NCBI GenBank assembly: GCA_911728435.2 | Contig: OU452206.1 | Location: 18,258,297 to 18,322,296 of the forward strand | Origin: Apoderus coryli | Lineage: Eukaryota; Arthropoda; Insecta; Coleoptera; Attelabidae | DNA: 64,000 bases | Reading direction: 5' to 3' | Shown: positions 44,535 through 55,359 of the stretch, piece after piece | How positions within the stretch are numbered: position 1 is the stretch's first letter | Layout of the letters: the number at the start of each line of letters is the position of its first letter | Notes under the pieces: generated by a model | Seen by the model: only the letters and a program-made list of their open reading frames with translations | Told to the model about the DNA's origin: nothing | The model's database searches: none | Position numbers and translations under genes: made by a program

Positions 44535-46275
44535 AGGCTGGCCGGCCAGAAGGTCACGGCACCATATAGGAAGTGTAGGAAATGAAGTGAAATCTTTGAT
44601 AGACAAAATAGGTGAGTCGTTTTTTCTTATTATATCTCCTCATTTGTTGAATCAATTTAAAATCTGCCTACAATCCATTTTTCTCTAGCTATCCGCAATT
44701 ACATTACAACCTGGATGACTACACTACACTAGTTAGGGGATTTGTTTATTATAATTACGGACATTACCTAAAGTATTCCATGCATTGAATCCACACTGTA
44801 ATCCTCTAAAACACCTTAAGTAAGTACCGACCTGCATGATTATTTCAACAAAATTTACATACGACCCTATTTTCTACTCTTTCAACATGGCGGCCACAGC
44901 CTGAATGAGATCAAATGCGGGAAGACAGAGATTATATTCTCTCCCTTAGTTGTTCTCTGGCTGTGTACCTTTGTTTTTAGTTTATACAGATTGACCGAAT
45001 AGAGTGATAGAAAGACAACAGCAGACGTCTAAACTGACGAAAAACACGCATTTCTGGTAAAATTAAAAGAAAGAAAATTTCGTTCAACCAATAGCTTCTC
45101 CGTAATATACAATATATTACGAAGAGTTAAAAACTGCGGTATTGCCAGTGTTTGGACGTCGGAAATTTTATTATGTGATCAACTAGATTCCATTTAAATA
45201 AAAGAAAGCAAACAAAACCTTTCGAAGTCAACTCCACACAATATTCCATTTACTTTAATGTCCTACAAGAAATCCTGTGTGTTCAAAACGCTGAAATCTT
45301 CGGTCATATTTATAATAGGTAGTTAGGTATAGTAAAATGAAAGACTGGCTTGGGCGATATTGCCTTTGCCGCTGTTAGACCGTTGGGTTTTAATTTGTTT
45401 CAGGTATCTACCTATGCATTAATTTAGCAGTGAAAAAACTGTCACCATGTAGGATACCTACAAAGCACTCGCGTAATAATAATAATAATTAAAGTCTACA
45501 TTAGTATTCAAGATGAAAAAAAAATGTCTAAAAATTTATGTTAACTAATCTAACTAATCATATTTCTGTTGTGACAAACTTTTTAGTGTTTACTATCGAA
45601 AAAACTACACAAACACTATAAATATATTACAAACGCTATGTAAAATAAGTCGTTTAACGTCCATCTATTCTATTGCATCGTTAGTTACATACATCGGTCA
45701 TTTGAAATTTAAATTTGTACAAGTTGTAATGGGCTAGACTTCGCGTTCTACCACTTAAATTTTAATTTACTCACGTTATAATCATTAGCTATGTATAGGT
45801 ACGTAAAGATCGTTAATAACACGAAAAAAAAAAAACTTGCATCCTGGTTTTCTGCGAGATTTATGACACTGTCATAATAGTGTGGACAAGTTTTTGCTCA
45901 TAAATTTTCAAAAATTACCTCCTGTATATAACTTGCCTACAGGGCTGGAGACAGCGAAAATTGTTTAATTTGAAAATGCAATCTCGAATTACGCATGAAA
46001 ATATTGGATGCGACATACAGGGTGAGTTATTAGTGCATCGAAGTTCGATATTACCTCAAAGACCAAAAATTTCACGCAGAACTAAGCAGCCAGTGTGTAG
46101 GCAGTCATAAAGTACGTATCACCAGGGTGAACCAACTTTACGTTTTTTTAAATGGAAAGCCCTATTTATTATTCCACAATTTTATTGGTTTAGACTTGAC
46201 ATTAATCATACCAAGATTTTAGAAAATTATTCAGAGTGGTTCAAAAGTTATCACTAGTATTATATGCAAAACATG
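44535..46275. other. AT-rich interval with no recognised content
   Basis: Contains only a transposon-end-like CATACAGGGTGAG near 46015. No gene or RNA recognised. Confidence 0.4.
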
Positions 46276-46282
46276 GCGAATT

Positions 46283-47282
46283 CTAAGGCTTCTGTACTGG
46301 AACTGAAATAATTTAAACTCTGCTTCTTACGGGCATAGCTTTTTGATAGTTACCAACTTTTAGAAAAAGATAATTGAAAAGATAACCAAACTGATGGTAT
46401 TCTCAAAATCACCAAGACCCGTTACTCTAATGATCAACGGAGAACACATTACACAAGTGTCATCTATAAAATACTTGAGGGTACTCGTCAGCCAGCAATG
46501 CGACTCAAAGACCGAAATTAGATCAAGAATTGCGCAAGCACGGAAAATTCTGAATAACATGAGGACACTTCTGGCAAACCGAGACTTCAGCCTGGACCTC
46601 CGGATTAGATTACTTCGCTGCTACATCTTCCCTGTCCTTCTATACGGATGTGAGAGCTGGACCATTGATGCAACCACAGAAAAGAGAATCGATGCGTTCG
46701 AAATGTACGCCTACAGACGAATGCTGCGAGTTTCTTGGACGGCACATAAGACAAACATACAGGTTATGCAGCAAATGGGTAAACACAAAGAACTCCTCAC
46801 GACAATCAAGGAGAGAAAGCTGCAGTACCTAGGACATATCATGAGAGGCGAACGATATGAGATTCTCCGCCTGATAATAGAGGGAAAGATCGAAGGAAAA
46901 CGGTCAGTCGGCCGTAGACAAAATTCATGGCTGAGGGACTTACGTAGATGGTTCGGACAGACGTCCATATAAATTTTCAGAGCTGCGGTTTCCCGCACAA
47001 CAATAGCCATTTAGATCGCCAACCTTCGTAGGGAGACGGCGTCCTAAGAAGAAGATAAGAATAAAAGCTTATCAATTTTCCTTTCAGTTTTTGATATTAT
47101 ATACAGGGTGTCTCATTTGAAAAATTCGAGTAAAACGCAAATTTGAGTTTGGACTCACCCGGTATACAGGTTTTGCACTATACACTAGCAATTATCTTTT
47201 TCTCAAAGTTGGTGACTATCGAAAAGCTATGCCTGTAAGAAGTAGAGTTTTGAATATTTCAGTTCCAGTATAGAAGCCTTAG
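46283..47282. repeat. Inverted repeat (about 94-bp arms) around an RTE-like fragment
   Basis: The left arm (46283-46376, starting CTAAGGCTTCTGTACTGGAA) is inverted at 47189-47282 (ending TTCCAGTATAGAAGCCTTAG), with roughly 85 percent identity by eye. The RTE-like sequence starts at the inner edge of the left arm. It ends about 130 bp before the right arm, leaving a TATACAGGGTGTCTC stretch. Confidence 0.7.
46377..47059 (+). pseudogene. RTE-like retrotransposon C-terminus, largely open
   Basis: Open from about 46380 to 46972: KLMVFSKSPRPVTLMINGEH, then SSIKYLRVLVSQQCDSKTEI, then LRCYIFPVLLYGCESWT (thumb region), then RIDAFEMYAYRRMLRVSW, TTIKERKLQYLGHIMRG, RSVGRRQNSWLRDLRRW. It ends with the same GGAGACGGCGTCCTAAGAAG 3' terminus as the copy at 6.9 kb. 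The RT palm is missing (5' truncation). Confidence 0.85.
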
Positions 47283-47561
47283 ATTTTGATGCTGATATTG
47301 ACTCTATTTCACAAAGCGCGATCCGAATGATGTGTTTTATTTTCAGCTCAACGACTGATTTTCGGGATATTGACCGTTTGCTTCAGCTGTACGTAAGTTT
47401 TGTCCACTCTAGATTGGAACATGCCTCTTTTATATAGTCTCCTTTATACCAGGTTCACATCAATTAATTGGAGCATATTCAAAGAAAATTTTAAAAAATT
47501 TTAGTTTTTTTTCCTCTTAATTTTCTGGAACCATATATTTATAATTTTTTTGTGTATCTCT

Positions 47562-47919
47562 TGGGTTTTTGGTTCGCATTAACAAACAATGGTGAGATAA
47601 ATTCTTTCTATTTCATGTCAAATCTTTTGTTTCCTTTTACGACGTTTCGACAAAACAGTTTTTGTCCAAGCACATTTGCTTCTAATACGTATTTCCGAAA
47701 TAAAAGTTACAAATGCCAATGGTGGAAATAATAATAAAAATAAAAAAGAGAAGAAAAGGGGAACACTGGGGATGTTGGAGGACTGACGGAAAAAAAAAGA
47801 AAGAGACCTGACGAAGACAAAAACTGTTTTGTCGAAACGTCGTAAAAGGAAAAAAAGATTTGACATGAAATAGAAAGAATTTATCTCACCATTGTTTGTT
47901 AATGCGAACCAAAAACCCA
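47562..47919. repeat. Near-perfect 105-bp inverted repeat with a hammerhead-like motif
   Basis: The left arm (47562-47667) and the right arm (47814-47919) are inverted copies, differing mainly in a short A-run. They are separated by about 146 bp. Each arm starts at its inner edge with GACAAAAACTGTTTTGTC followed by GAAACGTCG, the stem II and 3' core of a hammerhead. Only the right arm also has the preceding CTGACGA. Confidence 0.8.
47800..47850 (+). ncRNA. Hammerhead-like motif 5 (subfamily with ACGT stem III)
   Basis: CTGACGA at 47808-47814, one extra A, stem II GACAAAA/TTTTGTC (7 perfect bp), GAAA at 47834-47837, palindrome ACGT, presumed cleavage C. Stem I pairs poorly (about 2 bp), so self-cleavage as drawn is doubtful. 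Confidence 0.4.
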
Positions 47920-48235
47920 GGAAATTAAAATTTTAGCTTTTAAGATCGATGGATATTTCTATTTATTAACCATAAACAGATTTAATGTTAATTAATTGGT
48001 TTTTCGTAGAGATTCAGCTGGTCAAATATTTATTTTTAAGCTTATAAACGGCTTAATTTAAAAACTACATTGAGTATAAACCATAAGGTTGACTTGGCTA
48101 AATTTTTTAAATTACGGGAATTTTTAAACGTGATGTGCTACAACGATGTGAAATTTAGAAATTTCTACTAGAGGCTCCAAAGTAACAATATTTATGTACG
48201 AAGGTGTATGAAGTTTATCTATTCTGGAATAAGTA

Positions 48236-48385
48236 TAGTTGTTTCAATTTCTATTTAAGGCTGTACTTATTATAGCAGTAACTGGGGCTTGTAGAAGTGA
48301 TGAACTTGTCCAAATGAGAATGGAGAAATCCCACATAGAGCTCACCTCAGCCAAGTTTTACTTCAAATTTACTCGGCCGTTGATC
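48236..48385 (+). pseudogene. Tyrosine recombinase fragment of a different lineage
   Basis: Reads FKAVLIIAVTGACRSDELVQ and MRMEKSHIELTSAKFYFKFT. TGACRSDEL is the box with the first catalytic Arg of tyrosine recombinases (TGxRxxEL in phage and bacterial forms). It differs from the WRGGEPADCL version of the Cryptons in this window. About 50 codons only; it fuses into a dispersed repeat at 48386. Confidence 0.45.
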
Positions 48386-48538
48386 GTTTTTACATCGCAA
48401 CGTTCGCTTTGTATATTTTTGACGTAGCCACGCTCTTCCCACTTGATCTACATGCAACGATCCCTTATCTTTAGTTGAGTAATTAAATCACCTCGTATGT
48501 GATCATGACTGGAAGCAGTAGCGAACACAGACGCTCTT
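48386..48538 (-). repeat. Dispersed repeat (inverted mate of 36212-36352)
   Basis: On the minus strand: CTTCCAGTCATGATCACATA, GGTGATTTAATTACTCAAC, GCGTGGCTACGTCAAAA, GTTGCGATGTAAAAACG. About 80-85 percent similar to the mate by eye. Confidence 0.65.
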
Positions 48539-48539
48539 C

Positions 48540-49880
48540 ATTATATTTTGCTTTCGTGTTTCGACGATAGCTCTCTCGAAGTTAGGAAACACTTACATCG
48601 TCTAGTAAATAGCAAGAACATTCAAAACCTGAGTCAGACAGATGCGTCTTTAATTTTCGCTATAGCAGACTTCAATTTAGCTGACTTGAGGGAGACCTGT
48701 TGAAGGATAGCCAATTGACAAGCGTAAGGGTATGTCAAGTGCATAAATTGCTTAAGGTTTTCGCATGGTAAGTTGTCTGATATTTACGGTATATAAGTCA
48801 ACCATATATCTTGACATAGAAAAGAAAAAAATCGATCAGCATTAATATATCATAAATTATTTCAGTTTTTTTACGTTAATTAACTAAATTGAAAATAAAT
48901 TCATGGAAATAAAATAATTATAATGTCACTATTTAGCAACATTTACACACTAATTGGTGAAGGTGTGATAAGGGTAAAACACGTTCTAGAAAAAATAAAT
49001 CAATAAATTATTCAACTTATTTACCCTGATATCGACTTTGTAATATGATAATAAAATTAATTCTGATATATCAAGTTTAGTTTATGTTATTGCATCTAAT
49101 TAATCTGTTCAGGTTAAAGTGACTACTAAAGTAATGGTTTTGCATAATCAATTATTATTCCTACATAACTATTTATCTGAATTCAATTAGTTGCTAATTT
49201 ACTTTATGCAAATAATAGTAGATTTTCATAAGAATATATTTTGGATTTCTTTACCAACAACAACTACTAGAGTCGATAATCGTTTTGAAAAACTATTGTG
49301 TAGTTTCAGTGGCGCATTGAGAAATTTATTCTGAGGGGGGTTACCCAATTCACTAACCCAGACCCCACAAAACAGACATTAAACGAACAGCTTCACGATT
49401 TCAGACTATTTTTTACGAAAGCGTAGAAGGATAAAAATATTGTTTTTAGAATTCTGACTTTTTTTGCAGAATTTTGTAAAAAACTTGGAATTTTTCATTT
49501 TTTTTTCAGAATTCGATGAAATTGTATTAGTCGAAACCTCAGAAAAATAAATAAAAACAGAAATGTCATCTAATTTCAATGTTTGTCTTCATAACATAAA
49601 GGGCAATATTTATCTTTTTAATGACAGAAGGAGTGTTGTAAACAAAAGCCAGTGGCGTAGTATAATTCTTTTGAAATCGTGGTTGTAGTTTCCAATAATA
49701 AATACATACCTACGCAGGAACTGTCGCATTTTTTTCAAATATAATTTATTAAATAATAGATGTCTGGGATTAAAAGGAAACACTTTCTATATTATGAAAA
49801 TATTTATTATTAAATGCAAAGGTATATAATTGTGAATTTTTGTTGTAACATTTACTAATTATAAGAAACCATATTTGAAA
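48540..49880. other. AT-rich interval with no recognised gene
   Basis: No domain-bearing frame. The right part may hold the 3' end of the THAP gene: an AATAAA on the minus strand lies at 49803-49808. Confidence 0.35.
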
Positions 49881-49886
49881 TGATTC

Positions 49887-50050
49887 GTTTATCTTTCCTA
49901 GGCCTGAGAAACTGAATCTGTTTCTACCGAGTTTAGACAAGATAAAAATTATTATGAAACCAACAAAAAAAACTTAGTTTATCTGTCCTAGACCTGAGAA
50001 GCTGAATCTGTTTCTACTAGGTTTAGACAAGATAACAATTATTATGAATC
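49887..50050. repeat. 90-bp tandem duplication downstream of the THAP gene
   Basis: GTTTATCTTTCCTAGGCCTG (49887) is repeated as GTTTATCTGTCCTAGACCTG (49977), with about 75 bp of following sequence conserved. In the gene's orientation it lies just after the last coding exon, probably in the 3' untranslated region. Confidence 0.7.
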
Positions 50051-50058
50051 CAAAAAAA

Positions 50059-51401
50059 CTATTTCGAGGGATTTCTGGAACTAGTTGTTAAATCTGTTCC
50101 ATCTAAATCTGATCTGGATGCAGAAGTACAAACAATGATATAAATAATTTCACATGAATTAATTATAAGTAATTTCAGGATAATGGGCATACTTTTCTTT
50201 TTCAATTGTCAATGCTTCAGGTGTCTTCTTTCTTATCTTACTACTAGGCTTATTAAAACTGAAAAAATGTAAGTATATCAATCATTATAATATTTAGATA
50301 TTTCTTGGATCTGCTCGAAAAACATGTGCTAGTCAGTGTGGAACGTGTAAACTGGTAAGCAATCAAAGGTAGATTCCTTTAGAAATCTGGTTTTAAAAAT
50401 GCCACATTTGCTGGTCTTTTAACAAACATACAAACCTGACTTTTCTAGAGTATTGTACTTTTAATAGCAACATATTCCTCACTGATCATGTCTCGAACAG
50501 AAGCCTTAATGTGCATACTTTTTTTTTCAATTTCTGAGACTGATAGGGTTTCAGATGAACTTGCTATTAGTGTGTCCACGACCTCCACATTATGCTGGGT
50601 CGCGCTGAAAAAAAAACAACACAAATTTTAATTCATTGCTGCGGTGACCAGTATGTATGTGATAAGACTAGTTTTGCACATACTTTTCATCCTCAACTTC
50701 GGACGCAGACAGAGTTTCTGAAGAACTGGCTGTAAATGTCATATTTTTTGCAACCTCAGCTGTAGACGCTAATCCAGAAGATAATCTGTTAAAAAAGATT
50801 TTCAATAAATTATAATATTTCTAATCGCACAAAAATATTAACTTACTGAAAATAGCGAACAGGAATGGCTGTGTGCGATATGCATGTTTGTGTTCCAAAA
50901 ATTCTAATGTCTCTTTGGTTGAAATGTTGTGAGCAAACATAAGAACTTTTAGTGAACCTTTCAAAACTTAAACCAAGAGAAGTACACCATTCTCTTCTAA
51001 CGGCTTGATCACTGGGAAACCTACAAGAATTATTGTACTATACTATAAATAAAACATGAATAAGTGATATGAATAGAATATATAGGATCATAATGCCCAC
51101 TTGCACCACATCCCATATCTTCTCTTTAACCTAAGGTCTGTGCATATCATTATACATGTATGATGATATGCTACTATTTATTAAGAAATTATTAAATATA
51201 AAGCATTTTATGAATTTACAATTATTTTTGTTTATTATATTACTGTCTATTTTGCAACTAGGTGTATAGTATATTTAAACAATTCATGTTAACTACTATC
51301 TCTGCAAAATCCCCAAATCTACGCCATTGTACTTACTTGTCACACGTAACCTTATTCGGAAAATCACTCGACATGCAAACTAAGCACTTTTTGCTCCTCA
51401 T
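50059..51401 (-). CDS. THAP-domain (C2CH zinc finger) protein gene, spliced
   Basis: Minus-strand exons: 51401-51337, 51020-50847, 50785-50684, 50258-50193, 50113-50059 (153 codons without exon 4). Every intron has GT-AG ends (donors GTAAGT, GTAAGT, GTATGT, GTATGC) and phases agree. Exons 1-2 encode a THAP domain: Cys6 and Cys9, the invariant Trp33, Cys51-x2-His54, and AIPVRYF near residue 74 in place of the usual AVPTIF motif. Such domains bind DNA. Exons 3-5 give a Ser/Glu-rich tail. An extra exon (50604-50519) resembles exon 3 but is one base out of phase. If exon 3 is spliced to it and it is read through, the frame is open to a TAG at 50445. It could be a host gene or the N-terminus of a domesticated P-element-like transposase. 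The exon model is inferred from sequence alone. Confidence 0.7.
50445..50604 (-). CDS. Alternative or decayed exon 4 of the THAP gene
   Basis: The acceptor is a 10-base T run plus CAG just before 50604. It encodes NVEVVDTLIASSSETLSVSE, closely parallel to exon 3 (AEVAKNMTFTASSSETLSAS). At the position of the exon 3 donor there is GTATGC after nine A (50519-50527). Splicing there leaves the next exon out of phase by one base; ten A would fit. Without that splice the frame continues to TAG at 50445-50447, giving a 166-residue isoform. It is either a terminal exon, a decayed cassette or a homopolymer error in the assembly. Confidence 0.5.
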
Positions 51402-51479
51402 TATTTAAAGGAAACCTAGTTTTACACACTACAAATGCAGTAAAGTGGAAGAGTATAGTAAGATTCACTTAATTCGCGT

Positions 51480-51540
51480 TATAAAACTTTACGAAACACT
51501 ACTAACACCCCAGACGTCAACGTGACGTGTAAATATAAAC
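51480..51540 (-). promoter_or_regulatory. CpG and CRE-like cluster upstream of the THAP gene
   Basis: About 120-140 bp upstream of the first ATG, GACGTCAACGTGACGTG contains two overlapping CRE-like sites (TGACGT on the two strands), followed upstream by a CCGCGG-rich patch in otherwise AT-rich DNA. The position fits a proximal promoter; no TATA box was identified. Confidence 0.35.
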
Positions 51541-51544
51541 AAAT

Positions 51545-53505
51545 CCCTCCGCGGGGTAGCCACACATTTATATCCGTAGAACTCTATTTCTGTGAATCAT
51601 ATTATATTTGATTGATTTCTTGACGTTAAATATTTTATGAACACGTAATGGAAGCCGAATACAAAAAGAAATATTGTATAGTTCTGCAATGTCAGAACAT
51701 TGTGACCAACCCTAATAAAAATTTACACTGGGATGTGAAATACGAGTTCTGATTCTATGAATAAAACGAACAATTGGCAACAGTGTTAGATTTTATTAGT
51801 AAAAATGTAAAGGTTATGTAGGCTACAAACATTTTTGTGAATAGTTTCTTGTTATGCCACTTCTATTTTTATTTATTTTTCTGAGGTCGAAACAGATTCA
51901 TTCAATTTAACACATATTGATCGGTGACTCATCTAGGACAATATCCACCTTTTAATTGGGTACCTATCTCAAGCCCAAAGATTCAAATTAAAATAAAAGA
52001 CTTTGTAAATACTCGTTCATTTGCGCAACAGCTGCTTAAAAACAACAACAATAATCCCTCGTTTAAAAATCGAAATAATAGCTCCTGATCATGTCCTGTA
52101 ACTTTTAAAATAGTTTATCTACAATTTAACCATTCAAAGATTTAAAGAATAACCCACATTGCTGCCGGTACCAAGCATAGATATAATCTTTAACCCATTG
52201 AATTTTACTGAGCTGACCATAATGTAATAAAAAATGTATCAGAAGCTAAGAAATAGTTACAAGATAAGAATTATAAAACCAGGATTACATTAGATAGAAA
52301 AACATAATTTCAGCATAAAAGGGAGCTTGCTTACTCCATCATCAGCCTAAAATACAAAAGTACAAAACGAGCTTTATCACAATGTAAACAAAATATACAA
52401 TTATAAAATTAGATGGACGAAGAACTATTAAGATATAACCCTTATAATCAAAAGCAGAAACATAATTAAATATTGCAGTTAGTTTCATTTATCAGTTGAG
52501 TTGCTAGGGCCTCTATAAATATGTCTTCTTGGAGTGGAGTCCGTTTATTTATGAATAATTCATAACCTAACGATTATTATTCTAATATACTTACAACAAT
52601 TACAACAAAGTTGTTCCAGTTCTAATTTTCTATGTTTTTTATAAAAATTACCAGTGAATAAAATAATGTACTTAGCCAGTAAAATTAATATCCATTTAAA
52701 TATTCATCACCTTCATTTCCTATATTGTCTAATGCATATTCCATTTCAGACACTGTTTAGGATCTGGGTGATTTAAAATTCACGTAATCACCCTTATAAC
52801 GCATCGATTAGAAAATTTGTATTAGAAGTTATGCGTGTTGTCAATTTTTTCTACGGTTTTCCACGTTCTATTTTGTCTGTTAACTATTATTTGTTTCTAA
52901 GTGGACAATATAATATTCTTAATGTTTACTGGGCAGCTGCTTGTCATTTCACATGTTGACGTTCCGGTAAATTTTCTATTTATGTTAATACATCATTAAT
53001 TAAGTAATATCTTTGAATACTATAGGTACAGAGTGGTTACAATATGAAAAGGAATCGCAATTTTGGTGTTTCATTTCAAAAAACATTGATTTAATCTGCA
53101 TTTTGGCCAAATTATGCTTCGGTCTCGAACCTACAAAAATCAGAAAATTTACTAAAACTTTCAAAAGTTAAGGGGGTGGAAAATTTCATAGGAACAACCT
53201 GCACATACCTACACAGATTATATCCGTTTGCTTCCAAAGCAGCGATAAAAGAAAATCATCTATGTTTTAGTGATTGGCAACGTTTCATAGCAAAGCATTT
53301 GCATCATTAAAAATGTGGGCCAGCACATACGGGGAGCTCCGTAGCGGGAGTGTTTCCTTATTGTCGAGCGAATATGTTGCTCTGTTGTTGAGACAAAATT
53401 TTAAATTTCCACTGAAATTTGTAACCTATATAATTTTCAACTGTAAGTATATTTTATTTTAATATAATAATTGCTGATATATATCAGCAATTTTCACTCA
53501 CCTGT
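51545..53505. other. AT-rich interval, one decayed hammerhead-like fragment
   Basis: On the minus strand, 52345-52322 has CTGATGA, one T, and GGAG...CTCC with loop TAAGCAAG, matching the motif at 13341. The GAAA half is missing. The rest holds no recognisable gene. Confidence 0.4.
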
Positions 53506-53509
53506 ATGT

Positions 53510-54349
53510 TGTGATTCCCTCACCTCCTCTCCCCTCACTTCGACCAGCAGAAGATCCTTTGTGAATGACTCTAATCTATGAATTGCCCAGCTGTCCCACA
53601 CTTTTCATAAAGTTGATGATTCACTGGGTGGTGTCCCGTAAAAAGGCCTGTAATTCACCTTAGGTCGCTTCTCTCCTGTTGGATAAGCTTCCCTGCGTTG
53701 ACCTCTGAAGGTTTGATAAACCTTTTTGATTGTCTTAGGCCTGGAGTGTTTCTCCAGTAGGACTTAAGTTGTTCCTTTTCTCATCTTCGAAGTTCTTCCT
53801 TCATATGGCTTTTTGGAAGGCCAAAGTTGGGTTCCGGGCCGCAGAACGCAGAACTTTTGCAAGTTGGTCCAACGCTTCGTTCCCCTCTATGCCTTCATGT
53901 CCTGGCACCCATGTCAGAGTAATCTTTTTCACCTGAGCTGCCAGTTGCTTTAGGGTCTGTTTGCATTCCCATGCTACCTTTGACGTGAAGGTGTAAGACC
54001 TCAGTGCTTTTAACGCAGCTTGACTGTCTGACATAATATTGATCTGCCGTTCCGGGATGCCTCTCTGCAGGCATTCTTGAGCACAACGATTAATAGCGTT
54101 AATCTCTGCTTGGAATATAGTGGGACTTTTCCCCAGAGATTCAGAGAGCTTGCAATTTGACCCATATACTCCCATGCCTGTGTTCCCTTCTATTCCTTTT
54201 GAACCGTCCGTATACCAGACGGATGTGTTTTCTGGGAATCGTGGTTCCCCATTTAGCCAATTTTGACGGTTTGCTATGACCACTTCAAATGGGATTTCAA
54301 AATCATGTTTGCGTGGCAAAGCGTCCGACGGTTTTCTTCCTGAATCCAA
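53510..54349 (-). pseudogene. RNase H and C-terminus of a non-LTR retrotransposon
   Basis: Open on the minus strand from 54349 to 53801. A linker leads to the RNase HI domain: TSVWYTDGSKG (first D), TIFQAEINAI (E), NIMSDSQAALKAL (D), LTWVPGHEGIEGNEALDQLA (H and last D). All four catalytic acids are present. Beyond 53800 the frame breaks, but SDLRWITGLFTGHHPVNHQL is readable at about 53600-53660, the usual post-RNase H block. The RT upstream is missing. The domain itself could still fold, but nothing suggests expression. Confidence 0.8.
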
Positions 54350-54540
54350 AGATATTAGATTCAGTAAGTACTCAATTACTACATATATTCTGATAAGAGT
54401 ATAACTACCTAACTGGTGAAATTTTAACCGAAATTAATGCTTTTTACATTAAATTTCATTAAAATATTCTAGCTCTTGAAAAAATTGCACTGTAAAGACT
54501 TTTTCACTATAAACAGTGCCGACTGTATTAGTATCAGATA

Positions 54541-55353
54541 CAGTGAAATCTCTCTTAACGGACACCTCCCATCAGCGGACACCTCCCTTGTACCGACACT
54601 TTAATGAAAAAGAAAACCCATTATCGTGAGCGGAGACGGACATATTTTTTGACAAAAATCTCTCTTGAACGGACACAAAACATCGCCCAATCGTTGATAG
54701 GCGCGAACATATTAGTCCGAGATAATCAGCGTGGCCTGCGGAGCCACCTCTAATAGACAAGCATCGATCGTTCGCAATCGGGGAATTACCAACCGGCGCG
54801 GCTGTGTGATTTCGGTACCAAATTGATCCTCTTTCTTTACTGGCCGAAATTTTTTAAAAGAAAGTGCCGCTTGGAATCCGTTCCCAGGATCTTCAAGAGG
54901 TCTTCAATAGTGACAATAATTTGTATGTAGAAGAACCTGTTTCAGATGAAACTCTTCAAAGTGTGGACGTTAATCAAGATCAAGAAATCTCAGATGAATC
55001 TGACGACGAGCTACACATAACAGAGGTGGATAACAACATTAAAACATATATCGAGGCTATGTCGTCAGTGAAATCCCTAAAGCTCTTTTCCCAAAATCAA
55101 GGAGATGAAAAAGCCTTCGAAATTTTGTCGAAACTCGAAATACATTTTCAAGAAGCCATATTGAAAAAGAAAACTAAGCAAGCAACAACATTAGATGAAT
55201 TTTTTTCCAAATTGGAAATGCATATATGTTTTTTTTTTGTTTTTTGTATATATTACATATATATTTTGTAAAGTTCTCCCTTAAGCAGTCACCTCCCTTG
55301 AGCGGACACTTTATCTTGGTCCCATCAGTGTCCGCTTATAAGAGATTTCACTG
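54541..55353 (+). mobile_element. Tigger/pogo-like element, internally deleted
   Basis: The left end CAGTGAAATCTCTCTTAACG and the right end inverted (CAGTGAAATCTCTTATAAGC) are flanked by TA on both sides (54539-54540 and 55354-55355). Both ends repeat ACGGACACCTCCC-type motifs internally. The size of 813 bp is far below a full element. Most of the transposase is deleted and only its C-terminal tail remains. Confidence 0.85.
54864..55225 (+). pseudogene. C-terminal tail of a pogo-like transposase
   Basis: Open stretch with an acidic region (DQEISDESDDELHITEVD), a helical segment (YIEAMSSVKSLKLFSQNQGD, LSKLEIHFQEAI) and KKKTKQATTLDEFFSK. The last resembles the KQTxIxDFF end of Tigger/jerky-type transposases. 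The DNA-binding and DDE domains are gone. Confidence 0.7.
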
Positions 55354-55359
55354 TAATAA

